Shown: one piece after another, positions 1-8,283 of the stretch | Numbering within the stretch: position 1 is the first letter of the stretch | Layout of the letters: the number at the start of each line of letters is the position of its first letter | NCBI GenBank assembly: GCA_964558875.1 | Contig: CAZLGM010000066.1 | Coordinates: forward strand, 1 to 16,115 | DNA length: 16,115 nucleotides | Direction of reading: 5' to 3' | DNA from: CAZLGM01 sp964558875 | Lineage (GTDB): Bacteria; Desulfobacterota; Desulfobulbia; Desulfobulbales; Desulfocapsaceae | Position numbers and translations under genes: made by a program | The notes under the pieces: generated by a model | Told to the model about the DNA's origin: nothing | Databases searched by the model: none | Seen by the model: only the letters and a program-made list of their open reading frames with translations

Positions 1-1393
1 CCCGCTTCATTCTCTCGATATACACTTCAAGATGCAGCTCACCCATACCGGAAATGATTGTTTCACCGGTCTCATGATCGACAAATGTCTTAAATGTGGG
101 ATCTTCCTTGGTGAATCGGTTCAGCGCTTTGGACATATTCACCTGGGCCTTGTTGTCAGATGGCACAACAGCCAGAGAGATAACCGGTTCCGGAATATGC
201 ATGGAGCTCATGGAGCAGGTCAGCTTGCCATCGGTGAAGGTATCGCCTGAAGCACAGTCGATACCGAACAGCGCTACAATGTCACCGGCACCGCATGAGT
301 CAATTTCCTCCATCTCATCCGAGTGCATACGCACCAGTCGGCCGACCTTGACTTTCTTGCCGGTCCGGCTGTTGATGATGGTATTACCCTTATTCAAACT
401 TCCCTGATAGGTCCGTACATAGGTCAACTGACCGTAACGGCCATCTTCAAGTTTAAAGGCCAGCATAATGAGCGGATCTTCGGAGTCATTGGATACCGGG
501 AATTCCTTTTCGTCGTCTTTGAGATCAAGTCCGAAATTCTCAACATCGGTCGGACTGGGCAGGTAATTGATCACCGCATCCAGCAAGGGCTGAACACATT
601 TATTTTTATAGGCCGAACCGATAAATACCGGAGAGAACTCCAGATCAAGGGTCCCTTTTCGTACAGCGTCATGAATGAGTTGCGGATCAATCTCTTCTTC
701 CTCCAGCATGGCCTCCATCAACTCTTCGGAGAACATCGAAACGGCATCAAGCAACTCCTCACGCTTTTCATCCGCTTCATCCTGCAGGTTTTCGGGGATT
801 TCCTCTTCTCGTATAATTTCACCATTATCGCCGTCGAAATACAGCGCTTTCATGGTAACCAGATCAACAACCCCTTCAAGCTCACTCTCCAGACCGATTG
901 GAATCTGCATCATGTGGGCGTTGAGGTTCAACTTATCTCTCAACTGATCCGTGACCTTTGCCGGGTTGGCCCCGGTCCGGTCACATTTGTTGATAAAGGA
1001 AATGCGGGGAACGTTATATCTGTCCATCTGCCGATTTACGGTAATCGACTGGGACTGAACACCACCGACCGAACAGAGAATCAGAACAGCACCGTCCAGG
1101 ACTCTTAGCGCGCGCTCTACCTCTACGGTAAAGTCAACGTGACCGGGTGTGTCGATAATATTGACGTTATATCCCTTCCAGTTGCAATAGGTCGCCGCAG
1201 ACTGGATGGTGATGCCGCGCTCCTTTTCCAGTTCCATGGAATCCATCTTGGCGCCGACTCCGTCTTTACCGCGCACATCATGGATGGCATGAATTCTCTG
1301 GGTGTAAAACAGCACCCTCTCCGTCAAGGTGGTTTTTCCAGAATCGATATGGGCGCTGATCCCAATATTACGTACGTTACTTAAATCACTCAT
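1..1393 (-). CDS. fusA: Elongation factor G, mitochondrial-like (spd) class; partial, C-terminus beyond left edge
   Basis: Translational GTPase that moves tRNA and mRNA through the ribosome. The 464 codons present run from the start ATG through the G domain, domain II and into domain III. Visible motifs are the P-loop AHIDSGKTT (residues 15-23), the switch region RGITIQSAAT, DTPGHVDF, the guanine-specificity motif NKCD, and near the edge GMGELHLEV. The P-loop Ser in HIDSGKT (Ala in ordinary EF-G), the KDGVGAKMDSMELEKERGIT stretch and FGIDCASGDTFTD closely resemble mitochondrial EFG1. That places it in the spdEFG1-type lineage rather than canonical str-operon EF-G, and no rpsL/rpsG/tuf lies upstream. 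The start is supported by a GGAAAG ribosome-binding site a few bases upstream. The gene lies 120 bp downstream of tRNA-Phe on the same strand. Function is certain; the subclass is inferred from remembered family sequence. Confidence 0.97.
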   Translation of the reverse strand, partial: MSDLSNVRNIGISAHIDSGKTTLTERVLFYTQRIHAIHDVRGKDGVGAKMDSMELEKERGITIQSAATYCNWKGYNVNIIDTPGHVDFTVEVERALRVLDGAVLILCSVGGVQSQSITVNRQMDRYNVPRISFINKCDRTGANPAKVTDQLRDKLNLNAHMMQIPIGLESELEGVVDLVTMKALYFDGDNGEIIREEEIPENLQDEADEKREELLDAVSMFSEELMEAMLEEEEIDPQLIHDAVRKGTLDLEFSPVFIGSAYKNKCVQPLLDAVINYLPSPTDVENFGLDLKDDEKEFPVSNDSEDPLIMLAFKLEDGRYGQLTYVRTYQGSLNKGNTIINSRTGKKVKVGRLVRMHSDEMEEIDSCGAGDIVALFGIDCASGDTFTDGKLTCSMSSMHIPEPVISLAVVPSDNKAQVNMSKALNRFTKEDPTFKTFVDHETGETIISGMGELHLEVYIERMKR

Positions 1394-1455
1394 GGCTTCT
1401 TTCCTTTACCATTGTCACTACCGGCCTTGATCCGGTCCGCTATCATTGAACGGGG

Positions 1456-1494
1456 TAAAATAAAAATAAGGAGTTACAGTAAGCTGCAACTCCT
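1456..1494 (-). terminator. Intrinsic terminator after tRNA-Phe
   Basis: An 11-bp stem (AGGAGTTACAG at 1469-1479 against CTGCAACTCCT at 1484-1494, one G-U pair) with a 4-base loop. On the minus strand it is followed by a T-rich run (complement of 1456-1468). It lies 19 bases past the tRNA 3' end and about 60 bases before the fusA start, so it either ends the tRNA transcript or attenuates read-through into fusA. Confidence 0.8.
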
Positions 1495-1513
1495 CATACA
1501 TCAAGTCAAAGAT

Positions 1514-1589
<76 letters not shown>

Positions 1590-1607
1590 ACCGCAAGTGA
1601 ACCAAGC

Positions 1608-1636
1608 TTATTACACAACTTTGACTTCTATGTCAA
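1608..1636 (-). promoter_or_regulatory. Sigma70-type promoter for tRNA-Phe
   Basis: On the minus strand a perfect -35 TTGACA (complement of 1631-1636) is followed by a 17-base spacer and a -10-like TAATAA (complement of 1608-1613). Transcription would start just ahead of the tRNA 5' end at 1589. The -35 is convincing; the exact -10 is less so. Confidence 0.6.
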
Positions 1637-1767
1637 TATTTTTTCATGTTCTTTCCGGCTCCAATCAATCCATTGATCACACTCGATGCTGGCGGCCAAT
1701 GATCGAAACCGGTTGCTCTGGAACTGTTACCTCGATTACCAGTTACAGGGCCTTGTAACCTCTTTTG

Positions 1768-2871
1768 TTATTCCTTTTCTTTGGGAAGGGTCAAACCGTG
1801 GAGATCAAGTTCAAAGTCAAGGTCGGGATCAACATTCAATGGATCCTGCCTTTTTCCCTCTTTCTTACCTTCCAGCCCGACCGAGCCAACGGCAGCTGAC
1901 AGATCAATCTCAGAGAGTGACACATCGCTCAACTTATCTTCTGAGATATCTTCATCTGGATACATCGAGTCAGAAACAACATCGCTCAGATCCAGGTCGA
2001 AATCCAGATCGTCCTGTTTATCTTTTTCAGTGGTAAACTCTACGACTGTTTCTTCCTCAGGACTTTCTTCTCTTGGTTTTACCTCTTCTTGAAATTCGAC
2101 CGGTTCCTCTTCTTCATCCAAGACCATAAAACCGGTGTCTTCATCGCCCAGTGACACAATATCCACATCTGCGGCAGATGATTCAGGGAGGTCTTCCATA
2201 GAGCCGAAATCAACTATATCTTCAACAGATGATTCATCCTGACTCTCAAAATCGAAGCCATCGACAAGATCACTTTCATCATCGAGTGATTCGAAATCCC
2301 TGGCCATATTTTCCAGCTCTTCGCCAAAATCTTCATCGAACCCTGTGAGGTCTTCGGTTAAATCGGTTGCAGACTCAACCGTTTCATCAGCAGCAAATTC
2401 ACTATCCGGCTGTTCATCAGGCTCAGCTTCCGGTTCTTTTATACTGTCCAAGTCAATATCCGCTTCGATATCGCTGGAATCATCGCCTCCATCTTCAAAC
2501 TGACCGAGATCCATTGTCAGGGTGTCATCCAGATCACCAAGGTCAAAATCTTCTTCACCCCCGTCCGTTTCGACCGATTCCGACACCCCATCTTCCATAC
2601 CCAGATCTTCAAGAGAGAAATCATCTCCAAGATTTTCACTGAGTAACTCTTCATTGTAGTCTTCGGAAGCGCTATCCAGTTCCGGATAATCTATTTCGCC
2701 ATTTATCTCAATATCGAGATCATCACCTGCAAAAGCTGTCAGAAAAGAGGGTGATGCAGCGTTGAAAGTCGTTCCCTGCAGGTCGGTGGAGGTTTCCTTA
2801 ATATCTTTTGTGCACTTGAGACAGCTGTCAATATGATCGAATGAGATAAAACCGCATTTAGGACACCGCAT
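1768..2871 (-). CDS. Acidic low-complexity protein with N-terminal zinc ribbon
   Basis: Function not recognised. The 367-residue protein begins with a compact four-Cys zinc ribbon (C3, C6, C17, C20: CPKCGF and CLKC). The rest is overwhelmingly Asp/Glu/Ser with scattered Leu and Phe, predicted disordered, with recurring short units such as FDLDLSD, DIDLDS and LDFELDLHG, and a basic KKEGKR patch shortly before the end. There is no signal peptide or membrane segment, so it should be cytoplasmic. I chose the ATG at 2871 because the zinc ribbon starts there and AGGAAG precedes it. The frame stays open to an ATG at 2955, but those extra 28 residues look like untranslated leader. No obvious partner gene is adjacent; tRNA-Phe lies downstream on the same strand. 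Confidence 0.85.
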   Translation of the reverse strand: MRCPKCGFISFDHIDSCLKCTKDIKETSTDLQGTTFNAASPSFLTAFAGDDLDIEINGEIDYPELDSASEDYNEELLSENLGDDFSLEDLGMEDGVSESVETDGGEEDFDLGDLDDTLTMDLGQFEDGGDDSSDIEADIDLDSIKEPEAEPDEQPDSEFAADETVESATDLTEDLTGFDEDFGEELENMARDFESLDDESDLVDGFDFESQDESSVEDIVDFGSMEDLPESSAADVDIVSLGDEDTGFMVLDEEEEPVEFQEEVKPREESPEEETVVEFTTEKDKQDDLDFDLDLSDVVSDSMYPDEDISEDKLSDVSLSEIDLSAAVGSVGLEGKKEGKRQDPLNVDPDLDFELDLHGLTLPKEKE

Positions 2872-3205
2872 GATTTCTTCCTGCCATAACCAGTAGTTAA
2901 CCCGACCCCTCGGCCTCACCCCTCCAACAAAGCGGTCCAAGGCCTTCCTCTGCACCGGAAAACGCTATAATGCTCGACTCATATATGAGTGCGTCAACCT
3001 GACCGTTCATAGTGTGACACAATTCCATATCAGAAATCAAGTATATTTTCCCTGCTATCCAAGGCACTTAATAGATTATTTCCAAGCATGATCAGCTCTT
3101 GATTGCTTTTACTGATCAAATTGTACCTGAATTCGTGACTAGAAATACGGCCCCTTCCTGTAACAACCTGATATTAAATGAAATATATTGGAATTTAAGC
3201 GCGAC
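2872..3205. other. Intergenic region with a 14-bp palindrome
   Basis: No credible gene. It contains the perfect palindrome ACTCATATATGAGT at 2977-2990. Read on the minus strand, this sits directly downstream of a TTGACG -35-like hexamer (complement of 2993-2998), about 105 bp before the zinc-ribbon gene, so it is a candidate operator. I could not find a well-spaced -10 for that strand. The rest is AT-rich without recognisable signals. Confidence 0.4.
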
Positions 3206-3322
3206 ACCTCTGAGCATTCGATAGTACTGTAGCTTAGCTCAACTTCACTGTCCAATAATAGTAGAATCTATATCGGACAGTGAAGTTGAGCTAAGATGCA
3301 GTGCTAGCGGATGCTCAGGGGT
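3206..3322 (+). repeat. Structured hairpin repeat, copy 1
   Basis: A 117-bp imperfect palindrome in nested layers. The basal arms 3206-3231 and 3297-3322 pair over 26 positions with four U-G wobbles and one A-G mismatch when the plus strand is read as RNA. A perfect 21-bp inner stem follows (3233-3253 with 3275-3295), then an apical segment (3254-3274) containing ATAG and CTATATC. The core CATTCGATAGTACTGTAG on the left and TGCAGTGCTAGCGGATG on the right recur in copy 2, and the left core also in copy 3, but the inner stem sequence is unique to this copy. It ends two bases before the nadC stop codon. Function unknown: a structured RNA, a MITE-like element or a 3'-end hairpin are all possible. 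Confidence 0.85.
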
Positions 3323-3324
3323 TA

Positions 3325-4164
3325 TTATAACCAGTCCATCCCTATATCGCATGACGGCGCCGAATGGGTCAAAGCGCCGATGGAGATTATATCAACCCCT
3401 GTTTTCGCTATGGCCTCAACGGTATCAAGGCTGATACCGCCGGAGGCTTCTACAAGGGCTTTACCGTTTACCAGCTCAACAGCTTTTACCATTATCTCCG
3501 GTGACATATTATCCAACATGATGATCTCCACCCCGCACCCGAGACACTCCTTCACCTGCTCAAGGGTCTCAACCTCAACCTCAACACGGATTGTGTGAGG
3601 AATTATGGTCCGTACTCTGGTAACCGCCTCGGCAATTGAGCCGCAGGCGGCTATGTGATTGTCTTTGATCAGCACACCATCCGCAAGATTATAGCGATGA
3701 TTATGACCGCCGCCGGCTCGGACAGCGTACTTTTCAAGCACCCTGAGCCCTGGAGTCGTCTTGCGGGTATCGGTGATCCTGACCGGACTGCCCTGAACCC
3801 TTTTCACATACCGGGATGTCAGTGTGGCTATACCGCACATTCTCTGCAACAGATTGAGTGAAACACGTTCCGCTTTGAGCAGATCGACAACAGGACCTTT
3901 GACCACAAGCAAGACATCTCCCGGATCAGCGACCTCCCCGTCTTCCATCTTTATTTCACAGTCAATCGATGAATTCTGCACCAGGAAAACCTCGCGGGCC
4001 ACGTCGATTCCGGCAATCACCATCTTCTCCCTGGCAACCAGGTTTGCACTGCCGACCTGGTCCGGTTGGAAAATCGATTCAGCGGTAATATCGCCGGCTC
4101 CGATGTCTTCTTCTAGAAAGGAAGAAATCAACGTATGGAGTCTGTTTTTATCCAAGCTTCTCAT
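3325..4164 (-). CDS. nadC: Nicotinate-nucleotide pyrophosphorylase (quinolinate phosphoribosyltransferase)
   Basis: Converts quinolinate and PRPP to nicotinate mononucleotide, CO2 and PPi in de novo NAD synthesis; cytoplasmic. The 279-residue product has the usual family length. Hallmarks are EEDIGAGDIT (18-27), the TDTRKTTPG motif (131-139), GGGHNHR (151-157), KDNH (167-170), EASGGI (239-244) and IGALTHSAP (262-270), covering the substrate and phosphate binding residues of the alpha/beta barrel. The ATG at 4164 is chosen because the family N-terminus begins there and AGAGAGGT precedes it; an open frame to 4272 lies inside valS and is not homologous. The start overlaps the last 17 bases of valS, indicating translational coupling. 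The stop is almost in contact with hairpin repeat copy 1. No nadA or nadB is in the window. Confidence 0.96.
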   Translation of the reverse strand: MRSLDKNRLHTLISSFLEEDIGAGDITAESIFQPDQVGSANLVAREKMVIAGIDVAREVFLVQNSSIDCEIKMEDGEVADPGDVLLVVKGPVVDLLKAERVSLNLLQRMCGIATLTSRYVKRVQGSPVRITDTRKTTPGLRVLEKYAVRAGGGHNHRYNLADGVLIKDNHIAACGSIAEAVTRVRTIIPHTIRVEVEVETLEQVKECLGCGVEIIMLDNMSPEIMVKAVELVNGKALVEASGGISLDTVEAIAKTGVDIISIGALTHSAPSCDIGMDWL

Positions 4165-6817
4165 ACCTCTCTTTTGCCTCCAGAATCTTGGACATTGTCT
4201 TATCAAGCTCTTCTTTTTTATTCTTCTCCTTATCGATGACGGCAGCCGGAGCATTGGCGAGAAATTTCTCATTGGCCAGCTTGGAATTGATTCTGGCCAG
4301 TTTATCTTCTACTTTTTTCTGCTCCCTGGCAAGTTTCTCAAGCTCTTTATCAATATCAATCAACCCTTTGAGTGGGACATAGATCTCGATATCACCGAAA
4401 ATGTAGGTTGCCGCGTCTTCAGGCTTTTCATCTATGCAATTTACATCCAAACCGGACAGCCGGGTCATGTCACTGATAGCGGGCTCGAACATCCCTATCA
4501 GATCCGCCTGGACCGAATCCTGGCAGATAACGCAGGCTTCCACCTTTTTTGATGGATGAATATCGGCCTCAGCCCTGATATTCCTGATCCCTGTGATCAC
4601 TCCCATCAGCAAAGCCATATCCGATTCGGCCTGTTCATCCAACCACGATTGCTTCTCTTCCGGAAACGATTCGGTCATCAGCAGTTGCCGGTCACCGGGC
4701 AGCGCCGACCAGATCTCTTCAGTGACAAATGGTGTAATGGGATGAATCAGCTTGAGGATGGTTTCCAGTACTGCCAGCAGAGTACCCCTGGCCTGCTCTG
4801 TTTTCTGTTCATCGTCTCCAAACAGATCAGCCTTGATCCATTCCAGGTACCAGTCGCAGAACTCATGCCAGATAAACTGATAGTTGGCCGAAGCAACATC
4901 GTTAAAGTGGTACTCATCAAGCCCCTTGCGGACATCACTTACTGTTCTAGCACAGCGGCTTAAAATCCATCGGTGGATAAGGGGGAGTTCATCCCGTTTG
5001 TCAACAACCCGGGTTATTGACGGATCACAATCATACACATGCATCAGGGAAAACCGGGCGGCATTCCACAGCTTGTTGATAAAAAACCGATATCCTTCAA
5101 TGCGGTCCTCATCGAGCTTGATCTCTCTGCCCTGAGCCGCAAAGGCAACCAAGGTAAAACGGGTGGCATCGGTGCCGTACGTGGCCATTACCTCCAGCGG
5201 ATCGATCACATTACCGGTGGACTTCGACATTTTTTTACCGTGCTTATCACGGACAAGCGCGTGCAGGTACACATCTTTAAAGGGTATGTCGTCCATGAAA
5301 TGGATACCCATCATCATCATACGGGCCACCCAAAAGAACAGGATGTCGAAACTGGTCACCAGAATGGAAGTGGGATAAAAGGTAGTGAGCAGTTTATTAT
5401 TCTCGGGCCAGCCCATAGTGGAAAAGGGCCAGAGGGCCGAGGAAAACCAGGTGTCGAGCACATCGCTCTCCTGCTCGATATTGGTGGAGTCGCATTTAGT
5501 ACAGCTCTTGGGATCGACCGAGGCAACGATCATCTCACCACAATCCAGGCAATTCCATGCCGGGATGCGGTGCCCCCACCAGATCTGCCGGGAAATACAC
5601 CAATCCCGGATATTATCCATCCAGGAATAAAAGGTATTATACCAGTTTTTAGGATAGATATTGATCCTGCCCTCTTTTACAGCGGCAACTGCCTTATCAG
5701 CCAGGGGACGTACCGACACAAACCACTGCAGGGATGTGGTCGGCTCGACCACCGTGCTGCACCGATAACACTGGCCTACAGCATGGTCATAGTCCTCGAT
5801 CTTTTCTAAATAACCCTGTGCTTCAAGGTCTTCAACGATCTTTTTCCGACAGGCAAAACGGTCAAGACCTGCATACTTGCCTGCTTCATCGTTCATTACA
5901 CCGTGATCATCCATCACTTTCAGAAGCGGTAATGAATGACGCAGACCGATCTCGTAGTCGTCCCGGTCGTGAGACGGTGTCACTTTCAAGGCACCAGTAC
6001 CAAATTCTTTTTTCACAAAATGGTCAAAGACCACAGGGATTGTACGACCCGTTAACGGCAATTCGATGCCGATATCTTTCAAATGACTGTAGCGCTCATC
6101 ATCGGGATGGACAGCGACCCCGGTATCGCCCAGCATGGTCTCCGGCCTGGTAGTGGCCACCACCACATACCCGGAACCGTCGGCATAGGGATATCGGATA
6201 TGATAGAGCTTTCCTCTGGTGTCCTCATGTTCGACCTCATCGTCAGCCAGAGCTGTATGACAGCGGGGACACCAGTTGACAATATAATCGTCTTTATAGA
6301 TCAGACCCTCATTATAGAGTCTGACGAACACCTCGCGAACGGCTTTGGACAGTCCCTCATCCATGGTGAACCGCTCCCGTTCCCAGTCACAGGAACAGCC
6401 AAGTTTCTTCAACTGGTGAATAATAGTGCCGCCCTTCTCTTCCTTCCACTCCCACACTTTTTCGATGAATTTCTCGCGGCCCAGGTCATGTCGCCCTTTT
6501 CCCTCGGCCACAAGCTGTCGTTCAACCACATTCTGAGTGGCAATTCCGGCATGATCGGTTCCAGGCACCCATAGCGTATTTTCACCCCGCATCCGGTGAT
6601 AACGGGTCAGCACATCCTGCAGGGAGTTGTTGAGCGCGTGACCCACATGAAGGACCCCGGTGACGTTTGGAGGCGGAATAACGATGGAATAGGACTCTTT
6701 TCCCTCATCCGTAGTCGCAGAGAAAGCATTCTCCTCCTGCCAGCGCCCAAGCCATTTTTCTTCGACTTCCTTGAATTGATATCCCTTGCTGAGCTGATTG
6801 TCGTTCTTTGTTGTCAT
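4148..6817 (-). CDS. valS: Valyl-tRNA synthetase
   Basis: Class I synthetase that charges tRNA-Val and edits mischarged Thr. The 889-residue protein is full length. It shows the HIGH-type motif HVGH at 57-60 (in PPPNVTGVLHVGH), CPRC at 183-186, the CP1 editing-domain motif TTRPETMLGDT (222-232), C350/C353, a second Cys cluster (C423, C426, C439, C442), the KMSKS motif at 529-533, the anticodon-binding domain, and the C-terminal Arg/Lys/Glu-rich coiled coil typical of ValRS tRNA-binding arms. The ATG at 6817 matches the family N-terminus (YQFKEVEEKW follows), although the Shine-Dalgarno is weak. nadC begins inside its 3' end, so the two are probably co-transcribed. Long plus-strand open frames across this gene are shadows. 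Confidence 0.98.
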   Translation of the reverse strand: MTTKNDNQLSKGYQFKEVEEKWLGRWQEENAFSATTDEGKESYSIVIPPPNVTGVLHVGHALNNSLQDVLTRYHRMRGENTLWVPGTDHAGIATQNVVERQLVAEGKGRHDLGREKFIEKVWEWKEEKGGTIIHQLKKLGCSCDWERERFTMDEGLSKAVREVFVRLYNEGLIYKDDYIVNWCPRCHTALADDEVEHEDTRGKLYHIRYPYADGSGYVVVATTRPETMLGDTGVAVHPDDERYSHLKDIGIELPLTGRTIPVVFDHFVKKEFGTGALKVTPSHDRDDYEIGLRHSLPLLKVMDDHGVMNDEAGKYAGLDRFACRKKIVEDLEAQGYLEKIEDYDHAVGQCYRCSTVVEPTTSLQWFVSVRPLADKAVAAVKEGRINIYPKNWYNTFYSWMDNIRDWCISRQIWWGHRIPAWNCLDCGEMIVASVDPKSCTKCDSTNIEQESDVLDTWFSSALWPFSTMGWPENNKLLTTFYPTSILVTSFDILFFWVARMMMMGIHFMDDIPFKDVYLHALVRDKHGKKMSKSTGNVIDPLEVMATYGTDATRFTLVAFAAQGREIKLDEDRIEGYRFFINKLWNAARFSLMHVYDCDPSITRVVDKRDELPLIHRWILSRCARTVSDVRKGLDEYHFNDVASANYQFIWHEFCDWYLEWIKADLFGDDEQKTEQARGTLLAVLETILKLIHPITPFVTEEIWSALPGDRQLLMTESFPEEKQSWLDEQAESDMALLMGVITGIRNIRAEADIHPSKKVEACVICQDSVQADLIGMFEPAISDMTRLSGLDVNCIDEKPEDAATYIFGDIEIYVPLKGLIDIDKELEKLAREQKKVEDKLARINSKLANEKFLANAPAAVIDKEKNKKEELDKTMSKILEAKERYEKLG

Positions 6818-7038
6818 ATTCTTAGTATTATTCTTTCTATCTCATTGAGTAAAAACAGATACTGAACCTACAGGGCAAAAATAACTGATTATGTTACCAT
6901 AAAAATACAAGGTTACCTTGAAAAATTGGTGCCAGACTACTCATTCGCACAAAACCAACAAACTAATCCTATATTTTCAATAGGTTAAAGAAAAAGATTT
7001 CCTCAAGAAAGACACTAGATTATTCAAACCCGGAACTC
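6818..7038. other. Intergenic region upstream of valS
   Basis: No gene. It should hold the valS promoter (minus strand), but I see no clear -35/-10 pair. A short inverted repeat CAAGGTTACCTTG at 6908-6920, with T-rich sequence after it on the minus strand, could form only a weak 5-bp hairpin. I see no T-box-like features. Confidence 0.4.
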
Positions 7039-7147
7039 GAGAACATTCGATAGTGCTGTAGTTTTATACCATTGGTCTGTTAGATCATAGTTGGCTCTAT
7101 ATCTGACAGACCAATGGTATAAAAATGCAGTGCTAGCGGATGTTCTC
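7039..7147 (+). repeat. Structured hairpin repeat, copy 2
   Basis: A 109-bp element with the architecture of copy 1. The basal stem 7039-7060 pairs with 7126-7147, carrying wobbles at 7047, 7054, 7055 and 7059 and the same A-G mismatch (7050 with 7136). A perfect 19-bp inner stem follows (7062-7080 with 7106-7124), unrelated in sequence to that of copy 1, then an apical segment with ATAG and CTATATC. The outermost pairs also differ from copy 1 (GAGAA/TTCTC instead of CTGAG/CTCAG) yet remain complementary. It ends four bases before the dgt stop codon. Confidence 0.85.
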
Positions 7148-7151
7148 ACCT

Positions 7152-8255
7152 TTAAGAAGAGATGGATCTCCACGGCTTTGGCAGAAACAGATGCTCATAA
7201 ATATCAAGGGCATAACGGTCGGTCATCCCGGCGATGTAATCACACACCTTCCTGTGAGCGTTTTTCTCGCTCGACCACAGTTTATGGTCGCCGGAATGCT
7301 CCCAGCTTGTACCGGCCCTTCTCACCAGACCGTTCTCAAGAAAATAGTGATAGAGTTCCCGGATGATTTTCTGAGCTTTCTCAAATTCGTTATGCACCAT
7401 ATGGAAACGATACACATTCTCGTAGAGGAATGCTCGCAGGCCATTAATCGTCTGCAGCATTTTAGGACTCATATGAAGCCGTCCATCATCGGCGCCCAAG
7501 GATTCAATAATGATATCCCTGACCATAGCCCCGATCCGTTTAGAATGCCTATCACCAATAATCTCGGTTATCTTTGAGGGCAGATCGTCCGGCCTGATGA
7601 TCCCCGCCCGAAAAGCATCATCCATATCATGATTGAGATAGGCAATGATATCGGCGATGCGGACAACCTGGCCTTCAAGGGTGGTAGACACCTCTGAGGT
7701 GTCCTGAGGCAGAATTGAGTTGTATTGTCCCTTGGAATGTTTGGCGATGCCATTTCTCACTTCGAAAGTGAGATTGAGCCCTCTTCCCTGATTTTCAAGG
7801 AAATCAACGACCCGAAGGCTGTGAATGTAGTGTTTGAAACCGGATGGGTGTAATTCGTTGAGAGTTACCTCTCCGGCGTGACCGAAGGGTGTGTGGCCAA
7901 GGTCATGGCCTAAAGAAATGGCCTCGATCAATGGGACATTGAGACAGAGGGCAGAGCCGATGGAACGGCCGATCTGGGAAACCTCAAGCACATGGGTCAG
8001 ACGGGTCCGATAGTGGTCGCCCATGGGTGCCAAAAAGACCTGGGTTTTATGCTTGAGCCGCCTGAAGGTTTTCGAATGCGTAATCCTGTCACGATCCCGC
8101 TCAAAGGGCATCCGGATATCGCGTTCGTCGTCCTTTTCTTTGCGTCGACGGCCTCTGCTGTTCATGTTCAAAGCAGCATATGGAGAGAGCATTTCCCGCT
8201 CTCTTTTTTCCAACTGCCGTCTGATTGATGTGCCTAACTTTGGTACGTACGACAT
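7152..8255 (-). CDS. dgt: dGTPase-like HD-domain triphosphohydrolase
   Basis: Predicted to hydrolyse dNTPs (dGTP in the founding family) to deoxynucleoside and triphosphate; cytoplasmic. The 367 residues fit the short dGTPase-like group. The family opening LSPYAALNMNSRGRRR (23-38) is followed by FRRLKHKTQVF and the HD-domain metal ligands: H88 in RLTHVLEV, H117-D118 in GHDLGHTPFGH, and D202 in RIADIIAY. ATG 8255 is the only in-frame start below an upstream in-frame TGA, with just a modest AGG nine bases before it. Curiously, a much stronger AAGGAGG site lies near 8290 and serves an ATG at 8286 in another frame (see findings). Hairpin repeat copy 2 lies at the 3' end. Confidence 0.95.
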   Translation of the reverse strand: MSYVPKLGTSIRRQLEKREREMLSPYAALNMNSRGRRRKEKDDERDIRMPFERDRDRITHSKTFRRLKHKTQVFLAPMGDHYRTRLTHVLEVSQIGRSIGSALCLNVPLIEAISLGHDLGHTPFGHAGEVTLNELHPSGFKHYIHSLRVVDFLENQGRGLNLTFEVRNGIAKHSKGQYNSILPQDTSEVSTTLEGQVVRIADIIAYLNHDMDDAFRAGIIRPDDLPSKITEIIGDRHSKRIGAMVRDIIIESLGADDGRLHMSPKMLQTINGLRAFLYENVYRFHMVHNEFEKAQKIIRELYHYFLENGLVRRAGTSWEHSGDHKLWSSEKNAHRKVCDYIAGMTDRYALDIYEHLFLPKPWRSISS

Positions 8256-8283
8256 GACAAGCCTGTAATCCCATTCTCAGCGA

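Noticed and set aside
323..1108. Long plus-strand open frame across the EF-G gene
   Set aside because: It is antisense to clearly conserved EF-G codons and encodes no recognisable protein. The plus-strand frames inside valS are rejected for the same reason.
1742..1759. GTTACA...TGTAAC hairpin just after the zinc-ribbon gene stop
   Set aside because: A short 6-bp stem with no T-run on the minus strand; not enough to call a terminator.
2872..2955. N-terminal extension of the zinc-ribbon protein to an ATG at 2955
   Set aside because: The extra residues are not family-like, while the ATG at 2871 has a good ribosome site and begins exactly at the zinc ribbon.
6908..6920. CAAGGTTACCTTG as an attenuator or T-box-like element before valS
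   Set aside because: It is a 13-bp repeat giving at most five pairs and a three-base loop, and no T-box motifs are present.
3229..7064. Hairpin repeats as classical REP elements (GTAG immediately before a palindrome)
   Set aside because: GTAG does precede the inner stem, but REP palindromes are short and conserved in sequence, whereas here the stem is long and differs in every copy. No RAYT transposase is in the window.
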